Both the position numbers and the translations under genes were made by a program. From Rariloculus sp965263005 (GTDB lineage: Bacteria > Pseudomonadota > Gammaproteobacteria > Steroidobacterales > Rariloculaceae), in NCBI RefSeq assembly GCF_965263005.1, contig NZ_OZ253579.1:3534001-3598000 (forward strand): a DNA stretch of 64,000 bases, written 5' to 3'. The notes under the pieces are model-generated. The model did no database searches, was not told the DNA's origin, and saw nothing but the letters and a program-made list of their open reading frames with translations. Each line of letters begins with the position of its first letter. Position 1 is the first letter of the stretch. Shown piece by piece: positions 51,983-60,827 of this stretch.

Positions 51983-52429
51983 TCAACGCTTACGGATCGC
52001 GTAAATCCCTTCGAACCTGACTGCCTGCTTTCCCCGGGTATCGATCGTACAGCTCAGGGCCAGCATTGTCCTCGGCGATTTCGCGAACGCGGCGAGCCCC
52101 GGGCCCTGGACTTCGGGATCGAAGCGGCAGCTGCACACGATGTCCCCGGTGACGGCCCGGCCATACTCGATACGACCTTCGGCGAGCACGATGTGGCCGT
52201 CGAGGCCCGCCTCGCGCAGCTTGAGCCACACCATGCCCCAGCCCGTCAGCGCACAGATCGCGTACAGGCTTCCGGCAAACGCCGTGCCGTGCACGTTGAT
52301 ATTGGGCTCGAGCCCGGCACGCACGACGAGCTCGTCATCAGTAAAACTCACAACCTCGGTTCCCATCGCGGCCGATATCGGGATCTCCGCATGCCAGGTG
52401 GTTTGAAGCTCCACGCAGATCGCGTCCAT
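51983..52429 (-). CDS. YiiD C-terminal-type hotdog thioesterase
   Basis: This 148-residue hotdog-fold protein has HAEIPISAAMGTEVVSF, NINVHGTAFAGSLYAICALTGWG and GRAVTGDIVCSCRFD. It matches the thioesterase domain found at the C-terminus of YiiD (PF09500-type), here as a stand-alone protein without the acetyltransferase half. The substrate is unknown. The ATG at 52429 gives the family start; the frame continues upstream without similarity. Confidence 0.8.
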   Translation of the reverse strand: MDAICVELQTTWHAEIPISAAMGTEVVSFTDDELVVRAGLEPNINVHGTAFAGSLYAICALTGWGMVWLKLREAGLDGHIVLAEGRIEYGRAVTGDIVCSCRFDPEVQGPGLAAFAKSPRTMLALSCTIDTRGKQAVRFEGIYAIRKR

Positions 52430-52647
52430 GTCCTCTTCGTCCGTTTTGCCGGCCGATTCTGCCGCTGCGGATGCTATTATCGCGCGATGTATTCGTCGCG
52501 TGCAGCGCTTCTCAACGTCCTCGTGGCGCTGTCGGAGGCTGCAGGCGCCGAGGAGGCCAGGCTCAAGGCCCATCATCAGCCTTGGAGGCGAGTTCGCAGC
52601 ACGGTAGCGCGGCCGGCAACGGCGCGCTGAACAGAGAGGTAAACAGG

Positions 52648-53514
52648 ATGAAACCAGGCATTTCGATTCAGATGTTGCTAGCGGTCGTTGCTGTGCTCGC
52701 GTCGAGCGCCGCGCTCGCTCAGAACGACGATTTCGATTCGGTCGAGATCATCCCCCATCATGTTCGCGGCAACGTCTACTACCTCGAGGGCCGCGGCGGC
52801 AACATCGGCGTCTCGCTCGGCGAGAATGGTGTCGTCCTCGTCGACGACCAGTTCGCGCCGCTGACTGACAAGATCGTCGCCGCTGTCGAATCCATCAGCG
52901 ATGCCGATATCCGATTCGTGATCAACACCCATGTGCACGGCGATCACGTCGGCGGCAACGAGAATCTTGCCGCGCGCGGGGTTTCGGTGATTGCGCACGA
53001 CAACGTGCGTCTGCGGCTGACCCAGGCATCGTCGCCGATCGCGGCGCGGCCCGTGCTGACCTTTCCCGACTCGGCGATGATCCAGCTCGACGACGAAGTC
53101 ATCGAGATCATCAAGGTTCCCCCGGCGCACACTGACGGCGACAGCTACGTCTTTTTCCGAAACTCCGACGTCCTGCACCTCGGCGACGTCTTTCGGACGA
53201 CCGGCTACGGCTTCATCGATACCAATAACGGCGGTTCGGCCGCCGGAACGATAGCGGCCCTGCAGCTCGCGATCGACCTGGCCGGACCCGACACGATCAT
53301 CCTGCCCGGCCACGGCATGTTGTCCAACGCCGATGACGTCCGCGAATTCATGGATGTGATCATCGAAGTCGAGCAGCGCGTCTCGGCGCTCATCGAGCAG
53401 GAAATGACGCTCGAGCAGGTGCTGGCCGCGCAGCCTACGGCGGATCTCGACGAGCGCTGGGGCGACCCGGAGCGGTTCCTGACGGGCCTTTACAACTCGA
53501 TCGCCGGGATGTGA
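52648..53514 (+). CDS. Exported MBL-fold metallo-hydrolase
   Basis: This 288-residue protein has a signal peptide (ending AALA, residue 24) and a metallo-beta-lactamase fold: zinc ligands H95, H97, D99 and H100 (NTHVHGDHVGG), then PPAHTDGDSYV, HLGDVFRTTG and LPGHGMLS. It resembles SoxH/quinoprotein-relay-type and subclass B-like periplasmic hydrolases. Whether it acts on beta-lactams cannot be told. The ATG at 52648 follows an AGAGAGG site. The next gene starts 13 bases after its stop. Confidence 0.85.
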   Translation: MKPGISIQMLLAVVAVLASSAALAQNDDFDSVEIIPHHVRGNVYYLEGRGGNIGVSLGENGVVLVDDQFAPLTDKIVAAVESISDADIRFVINTHVHGDHVGGNENLAARGVSVIAHDNVRLRLTQASSPIAARPVLTFPDSAMIQLDDEVIEIIKVPPAHTDGDSYVFFRNSDVLHLGDVFRTTGYGFIDTNNGGSAAGTIAALQLAIDLAGPDTIILPGHGMLSNADDVREFMDVIIEVEQRVSALIEQEMTLEQVLAAQPTADLDERWGDPERFLTGLYNSIAGM

Positions 53515-53527
53515 CGAATCCGCGGTC

Positions 53528-54601
53528 TTGAGCCGGCCGAGCGTCTTCGTTTACCGGGCCGTAGACGACTCGGGCGATTCGCACCGGCGCATGATCGCGG
53601 CCGGGTGCGAGGTCAACGTTGCCGACGGCAGCCTGATCCGCAGCGAATTCGTTGAGCTTGCGCGCGATGCCGACGCTTTGCTTGGCGCGACGTTTCGTGC
53701 CGGCCGAATGGATCGCGAGCTTCTCGGCTCCCTGCGATCGCTCAGAATCATTTCGAAGTACACGATAGGCGTAGACGACGTCGACGTCGACGCGGCGACA
53801 GAGCTCGGGATTCTCGTAACCCATTGTCCCGTCGAGGCGAACTGGGGCGGCGTGGCGGAAGGCACGCTCGCGTTCATGCTCGCGTTTCACAAGAAGCTGC
53901 GCGAGCGGGATCGCCGGGTCAAGGCGGGCGGCTGGCGCGCACGGGAGCTCCAGGGCCTCTATTTCGGCGCACGGGACGACGGCTATCGAGGTCTCACCGT
54001 CGGCATCGTCGGGCTCGGACGAATCGGCAGCCGCGTCGCCGATCTGCTCGCACCGTGGCGAATGAACGTGCTGGCCTGCGATCCCTACATAGAGGAACGC
54101 ATCTTCGCCGAGCACGGTACCCGCAGAGTGGACCTCGACACGCTGCTGGATGAAGCCGACATCGTGACGCTGCACTGTAGTCTCACTGCCGGGACCCGGC
54201 AGCTCATGAACACCGGCACGCTCGCGCGCATGAAACCGGCGGCGCTCCTGATCAACACGTCGCGCGGCGCGGTGGTTGACCTGGACGCGCTCTGCGATGC
54301 GATCGACGCGGGCACGATCGCGGGCGCTGCACTCGACGTGCTGCCCGAAGAGCCGCCGCCGGCCGGCGCGCGCATTCTCGGCCTCGCCGACAAGGTCATC
54401 CTGAGTCCGCACATGGTCGCCGCCAACGACGGCGGTGCGCTCACGGCGGCGATCGGGCCTGCGACCGAGGCCGTGTTGTCGGCGCTGCGCGGCGAAGTCC
54501 CGGAACACGTTTACAATACCGCGGCGATTCCCGAGTGGCGGGCGCGTTTTGCGAACGATCCTCTCCTCCAGCAGTATTCGCGGCGGGATTTGCCGCGCTG
54601 A
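53528..54601 (+). CDS. D-isomer-specific 2-hydroxyacid dehydrogenase
   Basis: This 357-residue NAD-dependent enzyme has the Rossmann motif VGIVGLGRIGSRVADLL (158-174), catalytic Arg246 (NTSRGAVVD), Glu near 274 (DVLPEEPP) and His295 (SPHMVAAN). It resembles phosphoglycerate dehydrogenase or glyoxylate reductase-type members without a regulatory domain. The start is a TTG at 53528. The last 12 codons and the stop lie inside the left inverted repeat that flanks the SNF2 gene, so the natural C-terminus may have been altered by that insertion. Confidence 0.85.
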   Translation: MSRPSVFVYRAVDDSGDSHRRMIAAGCEVNVADGSLIRSEFVELARDADALLGATFRAGRMDRELLGSLRSLRIISKYTIGVDDVDVDAATELGILVTHCPVEANWGGVAEGTLAFMLAFHKKLRERDRRVKAGGWRARELQGLYFGARDDGYRGLTVGIVGLGRIGSRVADLLAPWRMNVLACDPYIEERIFAEHGTRRVDLDTLLDEADIVTLHCSLTAGTRQLMNTGTLARMKPAALLINTSRGAVVDLDALCDAIDAGTIAGAALDVLPEEPPPAGARILGLADKVILSPHMVAANDGGALTAAIGPATEAVLSALRGEVPEHVYNTAAIPEWRARFANDPLLQQYSRRDLPR

Positions 54602-54668
54602 CGCAGAGGGAACAGGCGGCTGCCGTCCATTCGAAAATCAAGGAGTTACGAGTTTGTTCCCTGCAAGC
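54567..54668 (+). repeat. Repeat family B, left copy flanking the SNF2 gene
   Basis: This 102-base stretch runs from TCCAGCAGTATTCGCGGCGG to TTTGTTCCCTGCAAGCA. It is matched in inverse orientation by 59043-59187. It has internal pairing (GCAGAGGGAAC with GTTCCCTGC, and GCGGC with GCCGC). Relative to the right copy it lacks about 40 bases in the middle. Confidence 0.75.
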
Positions 54669-54800
54669 AGCCAACGTCAGCCTCTGGCCGGAAAGGATGG
54701 CGGTGGCCGGATGCACGAAAGGGCAAACGCGCTACTCGCCAGCGGGTAAGGTTCGGCCGAATGCGTTGGCGACGCGCGCGCGGCTTGATATTCTCACTCG

Positions 54801-57800
54801 GTGCCGAAAGACGCCGATCCCCATACCGCCCTCTCCCCCGTCGCCCAACTGCTTGCACAGGCTTTCGGCGTGGTTGCGCCGCACGCGGTGGACGCGCAGC
54901 GCATGCGGAAAATCCTGTTCCAAGCCCGCACCGAACTGACGGAGCGGCAACTGACCCACCAACACCTGCGACGATGCACCCGCGAACTCGTCGACGCCGG
55001 AATCTGTCAGCGGGCACGCATCGGCGACATCAATGCAGCGCCCGCTTGGGCGTTGCCGCTGACGCGCAAGGCCCATGCGCAGCGCCGCATCGCACCGATA
55101 TTGGCCGCGTTTCGAGCTACCAGTCCCAGCCGTTGGGCCGACCGGTTCCACCGCGAGATGCTGCTGCGCTGTGCAGTAGTCGCCGGCGACACAGCCCGGG
55201 TCACCAGGCTGGCCGGCGAAGACGAACACTGTGTCGACGACTGGGAATTCCTTGCCGAGCCGTTTGCAGACGATCTGCTTGCGACCTTGCCGGAACAACT
55301 TATCGACGGCGCCCTGATCGCCTGCGCCCGGCACGTCATCGATACGGCCGCGCCGCCCGAGCCGGTCATCGCAGCTTGCGGCCGGCTGAGTTCCGCGCCC
55401 GCGATACATGCCGCCGACATCGCCTTCATTCGCATTCTCCAGGGACGATTCCAGGAAGCGGAAGCCGTGTTCGCGGCGCTGCCGCCGGTGGCGCGAGGGG
55501 TGAAGCCCGCGACGACCGGACTGGCTGCGACGCGGGCGTTGATCGCAACGTTGCGCGGCGATGACCTCAGCGCGCGCGGCCATATTGACGCCGCGATCGC
55601 CGCCGAGAAGTCCGGCACGCGCAAGCATTACGTGTTTCCGGACTTGCCCGCGTTTGCGCTGTCGCTGCTGTCCTTGGTACGGATCGACTCGCCGGGGTCT
55701 CTGGCTCTGCTCGAACGGTTGCGGCACGCCGCCGAACGGCGAGCCATCCATTGCGGCCACCTGTTGAGTTACGTGACGGAAGCGGAGTTCGTCCGGCGCG
55801 GGCACGGCAACCGCGTTCGAACCCCGATCCAGCCGTGTCTGATATTGTTGATGGACAGTCTTGCCTGCTGCTGGCACGGCGCCTTCGGCGACGGCGACGG
55901 CAAGGCGTGGCTATCGCGGATGCTAGCCTACCGGAACCGCGCGGTAGCGCACTGTTTCGGCTGGCTTGTGGCGGAATGCGACGAAACGCTGCGCCGATTC
56001 GCCGAACTGAACGGCGACCGCGATCTTCTCGCCCGAATACCGGATCCGCAGCGGCTGCACCTCCAATTCGGTACCAGGACCCTGGCGGTCCTCGGCGAGC
56101 CGGTTCCCGACTGGGAACATCCACTGAAGGCGCTGGAGCGTTTGTCCTACGATGCCCGGAACAAGCAGGGCCGCAAGCGAGCCGCCAAGGCGCCGGCCAA
56201 GAAACGACTCGTCTGGCAACTCCATCACGAATACGACATCGAACTCTCCCCTCGCGAGCAGCGGCAAAACAAGAACGGCACATGGAGCAAGGGGCGTAAG
56301 GTTTCCCTCAAGCGCCTCGCCTCCGACGCCGCGAAGATGGACTTCCTGCTTCCTCAGGATCGCGATGTCGCCGACACAATATCCATATACCAATCTTGGG
56401 GCCACATGGACTATTACCTGGGCCAGCGCGGCTTGTACGCCCTTGCCGGACATCCGCACGTCTTCAACTCCGCCGGCGAGCCGGTGGATATCGTCCGCCG
56501 CGAGCCCGAACTGAGCGTCAGCGAGGGCGTTGGAGGCCGATCCGTGGTCACCATCGAACCGCACGTGGCCGAAGCCGAAGGCAACTACAACGTAATCGCG
56601 GTATCGCCCCGCCGCTACGAAGTGACGCGGTTCAGCGACATACACCAACGCCTGTTCGAAGTCATTCCGCTCGCGGGGCTGGAATTGCCCGCAGGCGCCA
56701 AGCCGCGTTTGCTCGAAGCGGTCTCCGGACTCGCTTCCCAGGTCCGCGTACAGAGCGACGCCGCCGACAGCGCGGCAACAGCCGTACCCGTCGATGCGGA
56801 TGCGGAGCCCTGGGTGCGCTTGGAACCGGTGGGCCTCGACTCCGGATTGACCGCGGCGCTGGTGGTCGAGCCGATCCCGGACTCGGACATTAGCTTCGAG
56901 CCGGGCAAGGGGGGCGTCACCGTGTTCGCCAACCGCGACGGCCACCAGGTGCAGGCCCAGCGCGATCTCGAAGCCGAACGAAACGCCGCGGCCCGGCTGA
57001 TCGAGAACTGTCGGCCATTGGCCTCCTGGCCCACGGAATCCGAGCCGTTGACGCTCTCCGATCCCACCCAATGCCTTGAATTCCTGGAGCAATTGACCAC
57101 CGCCGGCGCGCGCTGCAAATGGCCGAAGGGCGAGCCGTTCCGCATCGTCGCCCACCGCTCGGCATCGTCCCTGTCGCTGACGGTGAAGTCCGCGGACCAA
57201 TGGATGCGGGCATCGGGAAAACTCGCCGTCGATGACCAGCGGGTGCTCGATCTCAAGCAGTTGTTCGCCTTGCTGGAATCCAATCCCGGCTCCCGCTTCC
57301 TGGAACTGGGCAACGGCGAATTTCTTGCCTTGACCGGCGCCTTTCGCCGCCAACTCGACGACCTGGCGAGTCTTGCGGCGCCGGAGGCGCGGGGCGCCAT
57401 GCGGCTGCATCCGCTGGCGGCGTCGGCGCTCGACGAATTGTTCGCGCACGCCAAACTCAACGCCGACGACGGCTGGCGCGAGTTGTGCGCCAACATCGAC
57501 GCGGCGCGGTCGTTCGAACCCGAATTGCCGAGCACACTGCAGGCCGAACTGCGCCCCTATCAACTCGACGGCTTTCGCTGGCTCGCGCGCCTGGGCCGCT
57601 GGGGCGCCGGCGCCTGTCTCGCCGACGACATGGGCCTCGGCAAGACCGTGCAAACTCTCGCCGTGCTCCTGGACAGGGCGCCCGAGGGCCCGGCGCTGGT
57701 GGTCGCGCCGACATCGGTGGTCGCCAACTGGGTGGACGAGGCCCGCCGGTTCGCACCTACCCTGCGTGTGAAGCTATACACCGGCGCCGCCACTTCGCGC

Positions 57801-58970
57801 ATCCCGCTGCTTGAAAACCCGTCGGCCTTCGACCTCTACATCACCACTTATGGCGTGCTCCAGAACGACGCCGAACGGCTCGTCGCCGTAGGCTGGCACA
57901 GCGCCGTGCTGGACGAGGCCCAGGCCATCAAGAATCCGTCCGCCAAGCGCGCCCGCACCGCCCGGCGGCTTGCCGCGCAATTCCGCGTCATCACCACGGG
58001 AACACCCATCCAGAACAACCTGATGGACCTGTTCTCGCTCTTCAGCTTCGCCAATCCCGGCCTGTTGGGTTCCAGCGAACAGTACCGCCGCAACTTCGGC
58101 GTCCCCATCGAGCGCGACGGCGATTTGCAGGCCCGGGCCCGGTTGCGCCGCATCATCGCGCCGTTCATCCTGCGCCGCTTGAAGGCTGATGTTCTCGACG
58201 ATCTGCCGGAACGCACCGAAATCACCCTACACGTGACCATGTCGCCGGACGAAGCCACGATCTACGAGGTCCTGCGCCAACGCGCGGTGGAGGAGCTCGA
58301 GGCGGCCCGCGCCGAGGATCCGCAAATCGGCGAAGGCGCCCGACGCGTCCAGATCCTCGCCCACCTGACGCGGCTGCGGCTGGCGTGCTGCAATCCGAAG
58401 CTCGTGCTCGGCGCCGGCGCCGAAGCGCCGAAGAGTTCGAAGCTCGAGGCCTTCGCCACAACCCTCGACGAACTGCTTGAGAACCGCCACAAGGTGTTGG
58501 TGTTCTCCCAGTTCGTCATGCACCTGAAACTCATCGAAACACACCTGAGAGGCGCCGGCATCGCTTACCAATACCTCGACGGCAGCACGCCCGCGAAGGC
58601 TCGAGCGAAGCGCATCGCGGAATTCCAGGCGGGCCGGGGCGATGTCTTCCTGATCTCACTGAAGGCCGGCGGCTTCGGCCTCAACCTGACGGCCGCCGAC
58701 TATGTCATACACATGGATCCCTGGTGGAACCCGGCAGTGGAGGATCAGGCATCGGACCGCGCCCACCGTATCGGACAGACCCGTCCGGTAACGATCTACC
58801 GGATGGTGGCCGAGGGCACCATCGAGGAACAGATCGTTGACCTGCACCACCGCAAACGCAGCCTCGCCGACCAGTTGCTGGAAGGCGCCGACGCCGCAGG
58901 GCGATTGAACGCAGACGAGTTACTGGCCTTGCTGCAGCAGCCGGTTGCACCCGGTGCGTTGCCGAAATGA
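54801..58970 (+). CDS. SNF2-family DNA helicase/ATPase, large
   Basis: This 1389-residue protein has a long N-terminal region (1-920) that I do not recognise: helical at first (TPR-like stretches near 200-330), then a Lys/Arg-rich segment near 465-480. The SNF2 ATPase follows: LRPYQLDGFRWLARLGRW, Walker A DDMGLGKTVQ (about 942), DEAQ box (about 1038), TGTPIQNNLMDLFSLF, then helicase C with KVLVFSQFVMHLKLIE, ISLKAGGFGLNLTAADYVI and DRAHRIGQTRPV. No SWIM zinc finger or nuclease motif was seen. The start is GTG. It is bracketed by inverted copies of repeat B and followed by an IS110 remnant, so it looks like an acquired unit. A link to anti-phage defence or chromosome upkeep is only a guess. Confidence 0.88.
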   Translation: MPKDADPHTALSPVAQLLAQAFGVVAPHAVDAQRMRKILFQARTELTERQLTHQHLRRCTRELVDAGICQRARIGDINAAPAWALPLTRKAHAQRRIAPILAAFRATSPSRWADRFHREMLLRCAVVAGDTARVTRLAGEDEHCVDDWEFLAEPFADDLLATLPEQLIDGALIACARHVIDTAAPPEPVIAACGRLSSAPAIHAADIAFIRILQGRFQEAEAVFAALPPVARGVKPATTGLAATRALIATLRGDDLSARGHIDAAIAAEKSGTRKHYVFPDLPAFALSLLSLVRIDSPGSLALLERLRHAAERRAIHCGHLLSYVTEAEFVRRGHGNRVRTPIQPCLILLMDSLACCWHGAFGDGDGKAWLSRMLAYRNRAVAHCFGWLVAECDETLRRFAELNGDRDLLARIPDPQRLHLQFGTRTLAVLGEPVPDWEHPLKALERLSYDARNKQGRKRAAKAPAKKRLVWQLHHEYDIELSPREQRQNKNGTWSKGRKVSLKRLASDAAKMDFLLPQDRDVADTISIYQSWGHMDYYLGQRGLYALAGHPHVFNSAGEPVDIVRREPELSVSEGVGGRSVVTIEPHVAEAEGNYNVIAVSPRRYEVTRFSDIHQRLFEVIPLAGLELPAGAKPRLLEAVSGLASQVRVQSDAADSAATAVPVDADAEPWVRLEPVGLDSGLTAALVVEPIPDSDISFEPGKGGVTVFANRDGHQVQAQRDLEAERNAAARLIENCRPLASWPTESEPLTLSDPTQCLEFLEQLTTAGARCKWPKGEPFRIVAHRSASSLSLTVKSADQWMRASGKLAVDDQRVLDLKQLFALLESNPGSRFLELGNGEFLALTGAFRRQLDDLASLAAPEARGAMRLHPLAASALDELFAHAKLNADDGWRELCANIDAARSFEPELPSTLQAELRPYQLDGFRWLARLGRWGAGACLADDMGLGKTVQTLAVLLDRAPEGPALVVAPTSVVANWVDEARRFAPTLRVKLYTGAATSRIPLLENPSAFDLYITTYGVLQNDAERLVAVGWHSAVLDEAQAIKNPSAKRARTARRLAAQFRVITTGTPIQNNLMDLFSLFSFANPGLLGSSEQYRRNFGVPIERDGDLQARARLRRIIAPFILRRLKADVLDDLPERTEITLHVTMSPDEATIYEVLRQRAVEELEAARAEDPQIGEGARRVQILAHLTRLRLACCNPKLVLGAGAEAPKSSKLEAFATTLDELLENRHKVLVFSQFVMHLKLIETHLRGAGIAYQYLDGSTPAKARAKRIAEFQAGRGDVFLISLKAGGFGLNLTAADYVIHMDPWWNPAVEDQASDRAHRIGQTRPVTIYRMVAEGTIEEQIVDLHHRKRSLADQLLEGADAAGRLNADELLALLQQPVAPGALPK

Positions 58971-59042
58971 CCCTCAATATGCGGGTTGGCGTTCTCTGCG
59001 CCGATGCGGTCCAGAAGCACTGTCTCAACATGCGTCCGGTAA

Positions 59043-59187
59043 TGCTTGCAAGGAACAAATTCGTAACTATTTGATTTTTAACTTTTTGGTCGGAATGAAT
59101 TTAACATGATGCGGATTTGGAAAAAGGGTGGATGCCGACTTGTTCCCTGCGCGTCAGCGCGGCGAACCCGCCGCGCATACTGCTGGA
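59043..59187 (-). repeat. Repeat family B, right copy flanking the SNF2 gene
   Basis: This is the inverse of 54567-54668: TGCTTGCAAGGAACAAAT on the inner side and GCGCGGCGAACCCGCCGCGC then ATACTGCTGGA on the outer side. The latter contains a perfect 8-base stem with a 4-base loop. The middle is about 40 bases longer and AT-rich. Confidence 0.75.
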
Positions 59188-59198
59188 CATCATGGTTT

Positions 59199-59277
59199 GA
59201 CCTGCCCTGGCCTCAACGTCGTGGGTTATGTTTGGGGTCGGAACCGTTGCACAGAACCACATTGAGGAGGGCAGGCC
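59199..59277 (+). repeat. Inverted repeat in the left-end leader of the IS110 remnant
   Basis: GACCTGCCCTGGCCTCAA (59199-59216) pairs with TTGAGGAGGGCAGGCC (59262-59277) with one bulge pair. The right arm contains the ribosome site and abuts the transposase ATG, so the fold could hide the start. It is probably part of the insertion sequence's non-coding left end. Confidence 0.55.
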
Positions 59278-59466
59278 ATGAGAGGGTATAGCGCGTACGT
59301 GGGACTGGACGTTCACAAGGAGACGATAGCGGTGGCGGTGGCGTTGCCAGGCCGGGCCGAGCCGGTGTACCGGGGCGAGATTCGCCATCGTCGCGGTTCG
59401 CTGCGGTGGCTGATCGGCCGGTTTCGTCGGCACGGGGAGGTGTCGAGTTCTTGTTATGCCTGCTGA
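59278..59466 (+). mobile_element. IS110-family transposase, N-terminal fragment
   Basis: The 62-residue frame opens GYSAYVGLDVHKETIAVAVA, the DEDD RuvC-like first motif of IS110/IS1111 recombinases, with a strong GAGGAGGG site. Similarity to an IS110 transposase stops around residue 54 and the frame ends after a short unrelated tail; full proteins have about 330-400 residues. The break lies just before the MFS gene, which starts inside the fragment (11-base overlap). The rest of the element is not in the window, so it is a dead remnant. Confidence 0.8.
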
Positions 59467-60772
59467 GCGCGCGTACTCGCCGCGGGCGACCTGGTCGTGG
59501 GCGCTCTACGATTTCGCGAACTCGCCGTTCACGACCTTGATCGTCACGTTCGTCTACGCGACATATTTCACCGAGGCGATAGCCGCAGACAGCGTCAGCG
59601 GCACGGTGTTGTGGTCGCGCGGCATTACGATTACGGCGCTGATCGTCGCACTCGCCTCGCCATTCCTCGGTGCGTTGGCCGATCGCGGCGGCTACCGGAA
59701 GCTGTTCGTGCTCGTCGCGACGCTCGTCTGCGCAGGCGCGACGGCGGCGCTTTATACCGTGCTGCCCGGACAGATCGTCGCAGCGCTTGTGCTCGTCATC
59801 GTCGCGAACGTGGCCTTTGAGCTCGGCACCGTGTTCTACAACGCGTTCCTGCCCGATATCGCGCCGCCCGAACGGATCGGAACCGTGTCCGGCTGGGCCT
59901 GGGGGCTCGGCTACATCGGCGGTCTGGCCGCGCTCGCGCTCGCGCTTGTGACGCTCGTTCAGCCCGAGACGCCGTGGTTCGGGTTCTCGACGACGGCGGG
60001 CGAGAACATCCGCGCTACCAATCTGCTAGTTGCGGTCTGGTTTCTCGTCTTCAGCCTGCCGTTGTTCATCTGGGTCAAGGAGGACCGATCCCGGGTATCG
60101 GGCGCCGGCCGCGTCGTCCGGGATGCGTACACCCAGCTCCGCCATACGTTCACGGAGATCCGGAAATACTCCCAGATCGTGCGTTTCCTCATCGCGAGGC
60201 TGGTCTATAACGACGGGCTCGTCACGATCTTCGCTTTCGGCGGCATCTACGCGGCGGGCGTGTTCGGGTTCACGCTCGCGCAGGTACTCGTCTTCGGTAT
60301 CGTGGTCAACGCGGCCGCGGGTGCCGGTGCGATCGCCTTCGGTTATCTCGACGACCGGATCGGCGCCAAGCTCACGATCACGATTTCGCTGCTCGGGCTC
60401 ATCGCTGCAACGATGCTGGCGATTATCACGACTCGGGAATCGCTGTTTTGGGTCTCGGGCGTTCTCATCGGCATATTCGCCGGACCGAACCAGGCGGCGA
60501 GCCGCTCGTTGTTGGGCAGGTTCGTGCCGCACGAGAAAGAGAACGAGTTCTTCGGGTTCTTCGCGTTCTCGGGCAAGTTGACGGCGTTCATCGGTCCGTT
60601 GATGCTCGGAATCCTGACGGAGCTATCAGGCTCGCTGCGCACCGGCGTGAGCGTCGTGCTCGTATTGTACGTTGTCGGTCTGGTATTGCTGCTCGGCGTC
60701 GACGAGAAGGCCGGCAGCGCCGCCCGGCGGGAGGATCCCGCACGCGCATATCCTGGGCCGCCCGCCGCTTGA
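59456..60772 (+). CDS. MFS transporter, UMF1/Atg22-like family
   Basis: This 438-residue membrane protein has about twelve helices. The opening WSWALYDFANSPFTTLIVTF and VFYNAFLPDIAPPERIGTVSGWAWGLGYIGG match the UMF1 (Atg22-like) branch of the MFS. The substrate is unknown; yeast Atg22 exports amino acids from the vacuole. The protein appears intact, but its start lies within the truncated transposase, so its native promoter has probably been replaced. Confidence 0.88.
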   Translation: MPAERAYSPRATWSWALYDFANSPFTTLIVTFVYATYFTEAIAADSVSGTVLWSRGITITALIVALASPFLGALADRGGYRKLFVLVATLVCAGATAALYTVLPGQIVAALVLVIVANVAFELGTVFYNAFLPDIAPPERIGTVSGWAWGLGYIGGLAALALALVTLVQPETPWFGFSTTAGENIRATNLLVAVWFLVFSLPLFIWVKEDRSRVSGAGRVVRDAYTQLRHTFTEIRKYSQIVRFLIARLVYNDGLVTIFAFGGIYAAGVFGFTLAQVLVFGIVVNAAAGAGAIAFGYLDDRIGAKLTITISLLGLIAATMLAIITTRESLFWVSGVLIGIFAGPNQAASRSLLGRFVPHEKENEFFGFFAFSGKLTAFIGPLMLGILTELSGSLRTGVSVVLVLYVVGLVLLLGVDEKAGSAARREDPARAYPGPPAA

Positions 60773-60827
60773 GCAGGCCGGCCGCGCGGCTTATTCTCCC
60801 GCATCCGACCCCGAAACGAGTCGATCA

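Larger units (their letters stand above)
58971..59277. other. Region between SNF2 gene and IS110 remnant
   Basis: About 300 bases without a gene. It holds the right copy of repeat B (59043-59187), including an AT-rich centre (59060-59105), and the hairpin leader of the IS110 fragment. Confidence 0.6.

Noticed and set aside
52193..52630. Plus-strand frame upstream of the MBL gene, including a possible 48-codon peptide from about 52487
   Set aside because: Most of it is antisense to the thioesterase; the short tail has no clear ribosome site or recognisable sequence.
55923..57653. A 576-codon open frame opposite the SNF2 gene
   Set aside because: No recognisable domain; it is the antisense of a clear protein-coding frame with SNF2 motifs.
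59101..59433. Minus-strand 110-codon frame over the IS110 fragment
   Set aside because: It spans repeat B and the antisense of the transposase start; no independent coding signs.
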